NCBI RefSeq assembly: GCF_003993775.1
Contig: NZ_RJRZ01000001.1
Span: 186,001-250,000, forward strand
Direction of reading: 5' to 3'
DNA: 64,000 nt
Source: Frigidibacter oleivorans
GTDB taxonomy: Bacteria > Pseudomonadota > Alphaproteobacteria > Rhodobacterales > Rhodobacteraceae
Part shown: in pieces, positions 20,228 to 30,497 of the stretch
Layout of the letters: the number at the start of each line of letters is the position of its first letter
How positions within the stretch are numbered: the first letter of the stretch is position 1
The notes under the pieces: generated by a model
Told to the model about the DNA's origin: nothing
Databases searched by the model: none
What the model saw: the letters and a program-made list of their open reading frames with translations, nothing else
Position numbers and translations under genes: made by a program

Positions 20228-21218
20228 AGGCCTCGATGATGCGGGCGACAAGGGGATGGCGCACCACGTCCGAGGCGGTGAAGTAGTTGAAGCTGACGCC
20301 TTCCACCCCGTTCAGGATGCGCTCGGCATCCTTCAGGCCCGACGGCACCCCGCGCGGCAGGTCGATCTGGCTGCGGTCGCCGGTGATGACCATGCGGCTG
20401 CCCTCGCCCAGACGGGTCAGGAACATTTTCATCTGCATGGTGGTGGCGTTCTGCGCCTCGTCCAGCACGACAAAGGCGTTGGCCAGCGTCCGGCCGCGCA
20501 TGAAGGCCAGCGGCGCGATCTCGATCCGCTTTTCCTGCATTAGCTTTTCCACCTGCTTGGCGGGCAGGAAGTCGTTCAGCGCATCGTAGAGCGGCTGCAT
20601 GTAGGGATCGACCTTCTCCTTCATGTCGCCGGGCAGGAAGCCGAGCCGCTCGCCCGCCTCCACCGCCGGACGGCTGAGGATGATCCGGTCGACATGGCCG
20701 CCGATCAGCATCGTCACGCCCACGGCCACCGCCAGATAGGTCTTGCCGGTGCCGGCCGGGCCGATGCCGAAGGCCATCTCGTGCTGGAAGAGGTTGCGCA
20801 CATAGGCCTTCTGCGCCTCGGTCCGCGGCTCCACCGCCTTGCGGCGGGTGCGGATCTCGAAGCGGCCTCCGGCGAACATCTCCAGCTGGTCGGCGGGGCT
20901 GCCCACCACGTCGACCGCCGGGTCGCCCATGCGGATCATCGCGTCGATGTCGCCCGATTCGACCTGGCGCCCGGATTCCAGCCGCGCATACATCTGCATC
21001 AGCATTCCGGCGGCCTGGTCGCGGGCTGCGGGCTCGCCCACCACCGCAAGCTGGTTGCCGCGGCGAAGGATGTGCACGCCGAGCGCCTGCTCCACCTGCG
21101 CGAGGTTCCGGTCGAACTGGCCGCACAGGTCGCGCAGCAGCCGATTGTCGGGAAATTCCAGAAGCGTCTCGTGGACGTCTTCGGGGCGAGGCGGGGGGGT
21201 CAGCGCGCTGATGCCCAA
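20196..21218 (-). CDS. PhoH family ATPase (PhoL type)
   Basis: 340 residues from a TTG (LGISALTPPPRPEDVHE) with GGGAG 6 bases ahead; upstream ATGs in the same frame give sequence unlike the family. The P-loop is AFGIGPAGTGKTYLAVAVGV, Walker B is AFVVLDEAQNATTMQMKMFLT, and ITGDRSQIDLPRGVPSGL is the diagnostic PhoH segment. An N-terminal KH-like RNA-binding region (residues about 30-90) precedes the ATPase. PhoH/PhoL proteins are RNA-linked ATPases encoded with ybeY. The 3' end overlaps ybeY. The non-ATG start may lower expression. Confidence 0.93.
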   Translation of the reverse strand: MGISALTPPPRPEDVHETLLEFPDNRLLRDLCGQFDRNLAQVEQALGVHILRRGNQLAVVGEPAARDQAAGMLMQMYARLESGRQVESGDIDAMIRMGDPAVDVVGSPADQLEMFAGGRFEIRTRRKAVEPRTEAQKAYVRNLFQHEMAFGIGPAGTGKTYLAVAVGVTMLIGGHVDRIILSRPAVEAGERLGFLPGDMKEKVDPYMQPLYDALNDFLPAKQVEKLMQEKRIEIAPLAFMRGRTLANAFVVLDEAQNATTMQMKMFLTRLGEGSRMVITGDRSQIDLPRGVPSGLKDAERILNGVEGVSFNYFTASDVVRHPLVARIIEAYDRADGPEAG

Positions 21219-21303
21219 TAACGACTCCCTTCGGCAGAGGGTTGGTAAGGCGATGGTGCCAAGCCGCTTCCCGTCTGGCAAGTGCTGCAGCGCATCGGCG
21301 GCG

Positions 21304-21343
21304 AAATAGAAACAAGATCGGCCGCGGAGACGTTCCGCGGCCG
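21304..21343 (-). terminator. Rho-independent terminator after the small lipoprotein gene
   Basis: On the minus strand a perfect 10-bp stem CGGCCGCGGA/TCCGCGGCCG closes a 5-nt loop and is followed by ATCTTGTTTCTATTTC. It is 42 bp past the lipoprotein stop and ahead of phoH, so it ends the OmpA-lipoprotein transcript and phoH must have its own promoter between here and its start. Confidence 0.85.
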
Positions 21344-21384
21344 CTAAAGATTGTATCGGCATACCCGAGGTCGGCGGTTTCCCG

Positions 21385-21687
21385 TCAGACCGGGTCGGCC
21401 ACCGCGCTGCCCCGCTGATAGGGACCGGTGATGTAGCCCGAGGTGCCGGACTTGCCGGTGCAGACCGGGCGGCCGTCGGGATAGCGCCGCGCGCTCATGT
21501 AGCCTTCGGCGCCGTCGTCGATGATCCAGTGATCGCAGCCCTCGGGATCGACCCAGATCCCGGCCTTCAGCTGGGTGACGCTTTTCGAGTCGACGAAATT
21601 GTCGACGGTCTTGTCCTGCTTCGGCGCATCGCAGGCGGCAAGCGCCCCGGCCAGCGCGAGGACAGCGGCGAGTTTGGTGGCGGTCAT
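21385..21687 (-). CDS. Small lipoprotein with a WVDPxGCxHW module
   Basis: 100 residues. The type II signal peptide ends in a lipobox (LALAGALAAC), so the mature protein begins at the Cys of CDAPKQDK. It then carries IWVDPEGCDHWIIDDGAEG and YMSARRYPDGRPVC, a module shared with the OmpA-family protein encoded 13 bp upstream (IWVDPDGCEHWVMDDGWEG, YMDARIDSRGLPVC), including two conserved Cys. The C-terminus is GYITGPYQRGSAVADPV. It is probably outer-membrane anchored. GGGAGAG lies about 8 bases before the ATG. No function is known; shared module and co-transcription suggest it works with the OmpA protein. Confidence 0.82.
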   Translation of the reverse strand: MTATKLAAVLALAGALAACDAPKQDKTVDNFVDSKSVTQLKAGIWVDPEGCDHWIIDDGAEGYMSARRYPDGRPVCTGKSGTSGYITGPYQRGSAVADPV

Positions 21688-21700
21688 CGGACGCTCTCCC

Positions 21701-22252
21701 TCAACGGATGCAGAAGATTTCGACGCGGCGGTTCTGCTGCATCCCGGCGGCGGTGGCGTTCGAGGCGCGCGGCTTGCGTTCGCCATACCAGTCCACCGAC
21801 ACGACCCGCGCCCCCGTCGACTGCGCGACCGAGGCGACGGCCAGCGCCCGGCGGCGCGACAGGTCGAGGTTGTAGGCATCGCTGGCCCGGCTGTCGGTAT
21901 GTCCGGCCACGACATAGCCGCCGGCGCGGTGCTGCGCGAAGAACTGCTGCAGCTGGCGCCGCCCCTCGGCCGAGATCGCGGCGCTGTCGGTGGCGAACAG
22001 CTGGTCGGTCGGCATCACCCCGCAGGCCTCGCCCCGGTTGCAGACCGGCAGGCCGCGGCTGTCGATGCGGGCGTCCATATAGCCCTCCCAGCCGTCGTCC
22101 ATGACCCAGTGTTCGCAGCCGTCGGGATCGACCCAGATCGTCGGCGCGGCGCGTTCGCCCCGCACCGTCTGCGCCTCGACCGCCGCGGGCAGGATCGAGA
22201 AGGCGGCCATCGCCGCCGCAACCAGTGCCCCGCTGACCAGATGTCCTGCCAC
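21701..22252 (-). CDS. OmpA-family protein with N-terminal WVDPxGCxHW module
   Basis: 183 residues. The GTG start is supported by GGAGG 7 bases upstream and gives a clean signal peptide (VAGHLVSGALVAAAMAAFSILPAAVEA-Q); an upstream ATG adds 16 charged residues in front of it. The module IWVDPDGCEHWVMDDGWEG comes first, then an OmpA_C peptidoglycan-binding domain: LFATDSAAISAEGRRQLQQFF, VVAGHTDSRASDAYNLDLSRRRALAV and NRRVEIFC. It should tether to peptidoglycan in the periplasm. It is followed at 13 bp by the lipoprotein with the same module. Confidence 0.87.
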   Translation of the reverse strand: MAGHLVSGALVAAAMAAFSILPAAVEAQTVRGERAAPTIWVDPDGCEHWVMDDGWEGYMDARIDSRGLPVCNRGEACGVMPTDQLFATDSAAISAEGRRQLQQFFAQHRAGGYVVAGHTDSRASDAYNLDLSRRRALAVASVAQSTGARVVSVDWYGERKPRASNATAAGMQQNRRVEIFCIR

Positions 22253-22448
22253 TGCTTCGCCTCCAACCGCTTTGTCCAAGCGCGCCGCGCGCAAACCCAA
22301 TCGCTTGACGCGGAAACCAAAATCCCGCGAACGGTAGCAGGTTCCGGTGCTGGGGAAAGTGGTTAAGTCGGCGAATTGGGCCGGGTTCGGAAACTATACT
22401 GCCGCAGATGCAGCACTGTCACAGCCGCAGCGCCGCACTGCCGCGATT

Positions 22449-23831
22449 TCACCACAGCGGGCTCGTCACCTGCCCGGCCAGCGAGTTCGGGCCGCTGGCA
22501 GCGATTCTCACCGTGGCGATGCGGCCCCGCGCCTCGGGCGGGGCGGCGACATGCACGGCGTGCAGGTAGTCGGACTTGCCCACCATCTGCCCCGGCTCGC
22601 GGCCCGGCTTCTCGAACAGCACCTGCACCTCGCGCCCGACCATGCCCTGCTGGCAGGCCTTCTGCTGCGCGCCCAGCAGCGCCTGCAGCCGTTGCAGCCG
22701 GTCATCCGCGACATCGGCGGGCACCGGCGGCTTTTCCGCGGCGGGGGTGCCGGGCCGGGCGGAATACTTGAAGCTGTAGGCCATGCCGTAGTCCACCGCC
22801 CGGATCAGCGCCAGCGTCGCTTCGAAATCCGCCTCGGTCTCGCCGGGGAAGCCTACGATGAAATCGCCCGACAGCACCATGTCGGGCCGGGCGGCGCGGA
22901 TACGCTCGACCAGCCGCAGATAATGTTCGGCGCTGTGCTTGCGCGCCATCGCCTTCAGGATGCGGTCCGATCCCGACTGCACCGGCAGATGCAGGTAGGG
23001 CATCAGCTTCGGCTCCTCGGCATGGGCGGCGATCAGGTCGGGGGCCATGTCGTTCGGGTGGCTGGTGGTATAGCGGATCCGCTCCAGCCCCTCGATCCGC
23101 GCGAGGTCGCGCACCAGCCGGCCCAGCCCCCAGACCCCGTCCGCCGCCGCGCCGTGATAGGCGTTGACGTTCTGGCCCAGCAGGGTGATCTCGCGCACGC
23201 CGCGTTCGACCAGCGCCCGCGCCTCGCGCAGCACCCGGTCCACCGGGCGACTGACCTCGGACCCGCGGGTGTAGGGCACCACGCAGAAGGCGCAGAACTT
23301 GTCGCAGCCCTCCTGCACCGCCAGGAAGGCGGTGGGCGCGCGGGTCGCGGGGCGGCGCTCGGGCAGGTGGTCGAACTTGTCCTCGGCCGGAAAGTCGGTG
23401 TCGACCGTCTTCTCCCCCGCCTCGGCCGCCTTCGCCATCGCCGGCAGCCGGTGATAGCTTTGCGGGCCGACGACCAGATCGACCAGCGGCATCCGGCGCA
23501 GGATCTCCTCGCCCTCGGCCTGGGCCACGCAGCCCGCGACGCCGATCTTCAGGTCCGGCTTCGCCGTCTTCAGCGGCCTGAGCCGGCCCAGATCGGAATA
23601 GAGCTTCTCCGACGCCTTCTCGCGGATATGGCAGGTGTTCAGCAGCACCATGTCCGCCTCGTCGGCGGTGTCGGTCAGCACATAGCCTTCGGCGCCCATC
23701 GCCTCGGCCATGCGCTCGCTGTCATAGACGTTCATCTGGCAGCCATAGGTCTTGATGAAGAGCTTCTTCACCTCGGCGCGATCCTCGGTCTCGCCGCCCT
23801 CGATCTGCCTGTGCTGAATGTCGCCGTCCAT
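22449..23831 (-). CDS. miaB: tRNA-2-methylthio-N6-dimethylallyladenosine synthase
   Basis: 460 residues. MiaB is a radical-SAM methylthiotransferase that converts i6A37 to ms2i6A37 in tRNAs. The UPF0004 domain provides three cluster Cys ([28 protein letters not shown]); the radical-SAM motif is [15 protein letters not shown] (CX3CX2C). [33 protein letters not shown] and the C-terminal TRAM domain ([13 protein letters not shown]...GKSDYLHAV) complete the family layout. The N-terminal ~20 residues ([20 protein letters not shown]) are variable; AAGG lies 9 bases before the ATG. Confidence 0.96.
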   Translation of the reverse strand: MDGDIQHRQIEGGETEDRAEVKKLFIKTYGCQMNVYDSERMAEAMGAEGYVLTDTADEADMVLLNTCHIREKASEKLYSDLGRLRPLKTAKPDLKIGVAGCVAQAEGEEILRRMPLVDLVVGPQSYHRLPAMAKAAEAGEKTVDTDFPAEDKFDHLPERRPATRAPTAFLAVQEGCDKFCAFCVVPYTRGSEVSRPVDRVLREARALVERGVREITLLGQNVNAYHGAAADGVWGLGRLVRDLARIEGLERIRYTTSHPNDMAPDLIAAHAEEPKLMPYLHLPVQSGSDRILKAMARKHSAEHYLRLVERIRAARPDMVLSGDFIVGFPGETEADFEATLALIRAVDYGMAYSFKYSARPGTPAAEKPPVPADVADDRLQRLQALLGAQQKACQQGMVGREVQVLFEKPGREPGQMVGKSDYLHAVHVAAPPEARGRIATVRIAASGPNSLAGQVTSPLW

Positions 23832-24017
23832 GCTGCCCGCCTTTCGCGCGGCCCCGCCGCCGCGCCGGGCCGGACCGGCGCTACCTACAGAAAACCCGCC
23901 GCCGGTTCAATGGCGGGCCGCGATGGACCACGGCGCCGGGCGACCGCCGGCCCTTGCATCCCGCGACCGGCTGGCGGATGGTCCGGCCACCCTGTCCCCG
24001 AACTGCCCGGGCCGCCG

Positions 24018-24881
24018 ATGATCCACGCCTCCGTCGATGCCTTCCTTGCCGCGGCGCGGCCGGCGCTGGCGAAGGGTCCGGTCGCGATGGTGCTGGTCGA
24101 GGATCTGGTCGAGGTCGACAGCACCCTGCGCCACCTGATCGCCGCAGGGTTCCGCACGGTTCTGGCCTTCGCGCCGCCGGAACTGACGCTGCCCCCGGAC
24201 CTGGAGGCGGTTCACCTGATCCGCCACCCGACACGCGCCGAAGATGCGCTGCTGGACGCGGTGAACCCGGTGCTGGACGCGGCGCCGACGACGACGTGGT
24301 TCCACTACTGCTTCAACGCCGAATTCCTGTTCCACCCGTTCCGCGAGACCCGCAATGTCCGCGAACTGATCGCCTTCCATGCCGAGGAACGGCGCGACGC
24401 CATGCTGGGCTATGTGGTCGACCTCTATGCCGCGGACCTGATGACCCATCCCGATGCCGTCGACATGGCCGCGCCGTTGATGGACAGGTCGGGCTATTAC
24501 GCGCTGACGCGGACGGGGGCCGACGGGCAGCCGAAGGCGCGCCAATACGATTTCTTCGGCGGCATCCGCTGGCGGTTCGAGGAGCATATCCCGAAGGACC
24601 GCCGCCGCATCGACCGGGTCGCGCTGTTCCGGGCGCAGCCCGGGCTGGCGCTGCGTCCGGGCCACACCTTCAACATCGAGGAATATAATACCTACGCCTG
24701 CCCGTGGCACCACAACCTGACCGCGGCCATCGCGAGCTTCCGCACGGCCAAGGCGCTGAAGGCCAATCCCGGCTCGACCTTCGACATCCCGACATTTCGC
24801 TGGCACAACTCGGTCCCGTTCCTGTGGCACTCGCAGCAGCTGATGGACCTGGGGCTGATGGAACCGGGGCAGTGGTTCTAG
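24018..24881 (+). CDS. Conserved hypothetical protein, possibly glycosyltransferase-2-like
   Basis: 287 residues with no signal peptide. MVLVEDLVEVDSTLRHLIAAGFRTVLAFAPPE at residues 25-56 resembles the beta-alpha opening of GT2-like proteins. Strongly patterned blocks follow: FHYCFNAEFLFHPFRETRNVREL, FHAEERRDAMLGYVVDLYAADL, YDFFGGIRWRFEEHIPKDRR and FNIEEYNTYACPWHHNLTAAI, with an ending IPTFRWHNSVPFLWHSQQLMDLGLMEPGQWF. I recall close relatives in Rhodobacteraceae annotated as glycosyltransferase or hypothetical. Neither a DxD nor a clear nucleotide-sugar site could be assigned, so the function is open. The ribosome site is weak (GGGCCGCCG). Confidence 0.75.
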   Translation: MIHASVDAFLAAARPALAKGPVAMVLVEDLVEVDSTLRHLIAAGFRTVLAFAPPELTLPPDLEAVHLIRHPTRAEDALLDAVNPVLDAAPTTTWFHYCFNAEFLFHPFRETRNVRELIAFHAEERRDAMLGYVVDLYAADLMTHPDAVDMAAPLMDRSGYYALTRTGADGQPKARQYDFFGGIRWRFEEHIPKDRRRIDRVALFRAQPGLALRPGHTFNIEEYNTYACPWHHNLTAAIASFRTAKALKANPGSTFDIPTFRWHNSVPFLWHSQQLMDLGLMEPGQWF

Positions 24882-25069
24882 GCCGCCGCTTTCCGCCGGA
24901 ACGGGCCTGATGCGGCGCGGGTGACCTCGCGGCATTTGCCATATTTGGCCTGCAGCTTTCTCGACCGCGCCACAATCCTGCCGTACCGGTCACCGAGGCT
25001 GGGAGGGTATCGAAGACCCTGCCGCCGCGGCCCCGGACAAGGGGCGGCGCCGGACCGAAGGAGGCACCG

Positions 25070-25240
25070 GTGATCCAGCTCGATCGCTCCCACGCCGCAC
25101 ATCGCCCGTCCGCCCGTTCCGCCATCGGCGCGGACCGGCTGCGGGACATCGCGCGTTCTTGGTGGATCCTGCCGCTGATCGGCGCAGGCGCAGCCGGTTG
25201 GGCGGGGCTTGTGATTCTGCTGCTGCGCGCGGTCGGGTGA
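25070..25240 (+). CDS. 56-residue single-span membrane peptide
   Basis: A GTG-initiated frame with a textbook ribosome site (AAGGAGG, 7 bases upstream): MIQLDRSHAAHRPSARSAIG, then ADRLRDIARSWWILPLIGAG, then AAGWAGLVILLLRAVG. A basic amphipathic N-terminal half is followed by one transmembrane helix from about residue 32 to 52, giving a probable N-in topology. No homologue is recognised. It lies in the 559-bp gap before prpE, on the same strand, and its stop is 17 bp before a TTTGCAAA element. The ribosome site and hydrophobic helix are the support; with no known family it remains tentative. Confidence 0.5.
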   Translation: MIQLDRSHAAHRPSARSAIGADRLRDIARSWWILPLIGAGAAGWAGLVILLLRAVG

Positions 25241-25257
25241 GCGACCCCCGCGACGGC

Positions 25258-25316
25258 TTTGCAAAGTCTGGGTCCCAGTAAGCAATATTCAGGGCGCCGC
25301 GGCGCGTTCTGCAAAC
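25258..25316 (+). promoter_or_regulatory. TTTGCAAA elements upstream of propionyl-CoA synthetase gene
   Basis: A perfect TTTGCAAA palindrome at 25258-25265 and a TCTGCAAAC half-match at 25309-25317 lie between the small membrane-peptide gene and prpE. In Rhodobacter sphaeroides the short-chain acyl-CoA regulator PccR (ScfR/RamB family) is reported to bind paired TTTGCAAA sites at propionyl-CoA genes. Assigning these as such an operator is an inference; the spacing is larger than the reported pair and the second copy is imperfect. Confidence 0.4.
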
Positions 25317-25440
25317 TCCCTGCCCGCCCCTTGCTCCATGCAGGTGGGATCAGATGTCGCAGCCCCCTTGTCCGGCGGTAACATCGTTGCGCGATCCGGC
25401 CCCCGCCTCGTAACAAGCTTCAATGCTTGGAGGAGGCATC

Positions 25441-27339
25441 ATGACCTATCGCGACGTCTATGACAGCTGGAAGCGCGACCCCGAATCGTTCTGGATGGCG
25501 GCGGCCGAGGGCATTGACTGGGTGCAGCCGCCCTCCCGCGCCCTGTTCGACGACCGCGCGCCGCTGTACGACTGGTATCGCGACGCGCAGGTGAATGCCT
25601 GCTGGAACGCCGTCGACCGGCATGTAGAGGCAGGACACGGCGACCGGCTGGCGATCATCCATGACAGCCCCGTCACCCATGCGACCAAGGGCATCACCTA
25701 TCGCGAGCTGCGCGACCGGGTCGCCTCGCTGGCCGGGGCGCTGCGGGCGAAGGGGGTGGAAAAGGGCGACCGGGTCATCATCTACATGCCGATGATCCCC
25801 GAGGCGGTCGAGGCGATGCTGGCCTGCGCACGGCTCGGCGCGATCCATTCCGTGGTCTTCGGCGGCTTCGCGGCGCATGAACTGGCGGTCCGGATCGACG
25901 ATTGCACGCCCAGGGCGATCATCGCCGCCTCCTGCGGGATCGAGCCGGGGCGGATCGTGCATTACAAGCCGCTGCTCGACGCCGCGCTGGCCGAGGCGCG
26001 CCACAAGCCCGACTTCTGCGTGATCTTCCAGCGCGAGCAGGAGGTCGCGCATCTGACCGAGGGCCGCGACGTGGCCTGGCACAGCTTCCAGTACGGCGTC
26101 GAACCCGCCGATTGCGTCCCGGTCGCCGGCGATCACCCGGCCTATGTGCTGTATACCTCGGGGACGACCGGGCAGCCGAAGGGCGTGGTGCGGGCGACGG
26201 CGGGGCATCTGGTGGCGCTGAACTGGACGATGCGCCACATCTACGACACCGGGGCGGGCGACGTGTTCTGGGCGGCCTCGGACGTGGGCTGGGTCGTGGG
26301 GCACAGCTATATCTGCTATGGCCCGCTGATCGCCGGGGCGACCACGGTGATCTACGAAGGCAAGCCCGTGGGCACGCCCGATGCCGGCGCCTTCTGGCGG
26401 GTGATCCAGAACCACAAGGTGCGGGTGCTGTTCACGGCCCCCACCGCCCTCCGCGCGATCAAGCGCGAGGATCCCGAGGGCCGGCTGATCGGCGACTACA
26501 ACCTGCGCAGCCTGAAGGCGCTGTTCCTGGCCGGCGAACGCGCCGATCCCGACACCATCCTCTGGGCGCAGCGGCTGCTTGGCGTTCCGGTCATCGACCA
26601 CTGGTGGCAGACGGAAACCGGATGGGCCATCGCCGCCAACCCGCTGGGGATCGAGGCGTTGCCGGTCAAGATCGGCTCGCCCTCGATGCCGATGCCGGGC
26701 TATGACGTGCAGGTGCTGGACGAAGGCGGCCATCCCGTGCCGCCCGGCACGCTGGGCGCCATCGCCATCCGCCTGCCGCTGCCGCCCGGCACGCTGCCGA
26801 CGCTGTGGCAGGCCGAGGCGCGGTTCCGCAAGGCCTATCTCGACCATTTCCCCGGCTGGTACGAAACCGGCGACGCCGGCTATCTGGACGAGGACGGCTA
26901 TGTCTACATCATGGCCCGCACCGACGACGTCATCAACGTGGCCGGCCACCGCCTGTCGACCGGCGCGATGGAAGAGGTGCTGGCCAGCCATCCCGACGTG
27001 GCGGAATGCGCGGTGATCGGCGTGGCGGATGCGCTGAAGGGGCAGCTGCCGCTCGGCTTTCTCTGCCTCAACCGCGGCAGCAACCGCCCCCATGCCGAGG
27101 TGGTGCGCGAGGCGGTGGGGCTGGTGCGCGACCGCATCGGGCCGGTCGCGGCCTTCAAGCTCGCCTGCGTGGTCGACCGGCTGCCGAAGACGCGGTCGGG
27201 CAAGATCCTGCGCGCGACAATGGTCAAGATCGCCGATGGCGAGGACTTCCGCCCGCCGGCCACCATCGACGATCCCGCCATCCTCGACGAGATTGCCGTG
27301 GCGCTGAAGGGGCTCGGATTTCCGGTCGCGCACGACTGA
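25441..27339 (+). CDS. prpE: Propionyl-CoA synthetase (acyl-CoA synthetase, PrpE type)
   Basis: 632 residues from the ATG after GGAGGAGG (4 bases); an upstream ATG overlaps that site and is rejected. It activates propionate (possibly acetate or acrylate) through an acyl-AMP. The ANL-family A3 motif is YTSGTTGQPKGVV; WAASDVGWVVGHSYICYGPL, DHWWQTETGW, WYETGDAGYLDEDGYVYIMARTDDVINVAGHRLSTGAMEE and the catalytic C-terminal Lys in LPKTRSGKILR are all present. The start MTYRDVYDSWKRDPESFW is typical of PrpE rather than Acs. TTTGCAAA elements upstream suggest acyl-CoA-responsive control. Confidence 0.9.
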   Translation: MTYRDVYDSWKRDPESFWMAAAEGIDWVQPPSRALFDDRAPLYDWYRDAQVNACWNAVDRHVEAGHGDRLAIIHDSPVTHATKGITYRELRDRVASLAGALRAKGVEKGDRVIIYMPMIPEAVEAMLACARLGAIHSVVFGGFAAHELAVRIDDCTPRAIIAASCGIEPGRIVHYKPLLDAALAEARHKPDFCVIFQREQEVAHLTEGRDVAWHSFQYGVEPADCVPVAGDHPAYVLYTSGTTGQPKGVVRATAGHLVALNWTMRHIYDTGAGDVFWAASDVGWVVGHSYICYGPLIAGATTVIYEGKPVGTPDAGAFWRVIQNHKVRVLFTAPTALRAIKREDPEGRLIGDYNLRSLKALFLAGERADPDTILWAQRLLGVPVIDHWWQTETGWAIAANPLGIEALPVKIGSPSMPMPGYDVQVLDEGGHPVPPGTLGAIAIRLPLPPGTLPTLWQAEARFRKAYLDHFPGWYETGDAGYLDEDGYVYIMARTDDVINVAGHRLSTGAMEEVLASHPDVAECAVIGVADALKGQLPLGFLCLNRGSNRPHAEVVREAVGLVRDRIGPVAAFKLACVVDRLPKTRSGKILRATMVKIADGEDFRPPATIDDPAILDEIAVALKGLGFPVAHD

Positions 27340-27473
27340 CGTTACGGCAGCGCGCCGCCGGACGGCCCTTGCGCCGGCGGAGCCCGCTTGGCGGACGGGA
27401 CCGCATCGCATATCTTGAATGGGATGACCCTGTGGAACATCCCCTTCGGGCCGTCCGTCGCAACGAGGCGGAC

Positions 27474-28993
27474 ATGAGCCAGCCCGGCTGGACGCCGGAG
27501 GAATCGTCCGATCGCAAGGCCGATCCCGCCCGGCTGTCGCTGCTGGGGCACGACCTGCGCGCCGCCGTGTCCGATGTTCTGGGCGGCATTCGCCTGATCG
27601 AACAGGACGGGCTCGACCCCGCCACCCGGCTGCAGCTGGAACGGGTCCGGGCAGCGGGCGAGGTTCTGGCCCGGCTGCTGGAGGAAAGCCTGGCCGAGAT
27701 GCTGGGCGAGGAACCGGGCGATGCCCCGGTCAGCAACGTGCAGCTGTCGCGCTTTCTCTACGATATCGAGATGCGCTGGTCGGGCCGCGCCCGGGAAAAG
27801 GGCCTGGCCTTCACCGTGTCGGTGGGGGCGGGCGTCCCGGCGGTGCTGGCGCTAGACCGGATGGCGCTGGAACGGGTGCTGGCCAATATCCTGTCCAACG
27901 CCATCAAATATACCGACAGCGGCCATGTCCGGATGGACGTGACGCTGACCGAGGATCACGCCCTGCAGATGGCGGTCTCGGACGAGGGACCCGGCTTTTC
28001 GGGGGCGGCGCTGCAGCGGCTGTTCCAGTATGCGGGGCGACCCGACGATGCCGACAAGCCGGGGCACGGGCTGGGCCTGCATATCAGCCACGACATGGCA
28101 GGGCGGCTTGGCGGGCATGTCTCCGTCCGCAACCTGCCGGGCCTCGGCGCCGAGGTGGCGCTGACGCTGCCCGCAAGCGTGTGGGAACTGGCGCTGCCGG
28201 ACACGCCTACCGAACTGCCGGATCTGAGCCATGTGAAGGTGCTGGTGGCCGAGGACAACGCCTCGAACCAGATGATCCTGTCGCACATGCTGACGGCGAT
28301 GGGGGCCGAGGTCGAACTGGCCGAGGACGGGGTCGAGGCGCTGCACCGGCTGGACTGCGAGGAGTACGACATCGCGCTGGTGGATATCGAGATGCCGCGC
28401 CTGTCGGGGATCGAGGTCATCCGCGCCCTGCGCGGCAGCGGCGGCCCCAAGGCGCGGATGCCGGTGCTGGCAGTAACGGCCTATGTGCTGCGCGCCAACC
28501 GCGACGCGATCTTCGCCGCGGGCGCGGACGGGATCCTCGCCAAGCCGCTGCCGGGGATCGAGACCTTCGGCCAGGCCGTCGCCGCCGCGGTGGCGCGGGC
28601 CGAGACGCCCGGAACTCAGCCGCAGCCGGCCCGCGAGGAGACGGTGGAGCTGAACGTCGCGCGCTTCGACCACCTGATGGAGATCGCCGGACCCGATGGC
28701 GCGGTGGAACTGCTGGACCGGCTGCAGATCGACCTGCGCCGCACCGAGCGCGGGCTGGTCGCGGCGCTGGCCGATTTCGACCGGCCGGCGATCCGGGCCG
28801 AGACGCATGTGCTGATCGCGCTGGCGGGGGCGGTGGGTGCCGAACGGCTGCAGGCGATGGCCGAGTCGGTGAACGCGGCGGCGCATCGGCGCGACGACAC
28901 CGGCATGCGCGGCACCGGGGCGGAAATGTGCCGCCAGCTGGACCGGCTGATCCATTTCGTGCAGACCGAGTTCAACCGGCGCGGGGGTGCGGC

Positions 28994-28997
<4 letters not shown>
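27474..28997 (+). CDS. Soluble hybrid histidine kinase with receiver and Hpt-like domain
   Basis: 507 residues without signal peptide, membrane helix or recognisable sensor domain. HisKA is at the N-terminus with phospho-acceptor His26 (LLGHDLRAAVSD). HATPase_c follows: N-box NILSNAIKYT (138-147), SDEGPGF and GHGLGLHIS. A receiver domain at about 254-365 has acidic pocket AEDN, phospho-acceptor Asp304 (ALVDIEMPRLSG) and Lys357 (AKPL). The C-terminal ~110 residues look like an Hpt domain with candidate His445 (ETHVLIALAGAVGA), although the usual Lys after HxL is Ile. GAGG precedes the ATG. It overlaps the next gene (ATGA), its presumed output partner. Confidence 0.87.
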
Positions 28998-30421
<1,424 letters not shown>

Positions 30422-30497
30422 GGGCGCGGCGGGGCGGAACGGCCGGAACATTGCCCCTAGCCGACGGTTGGGCCGGCGAACCAGCCGGGAGGATCGG

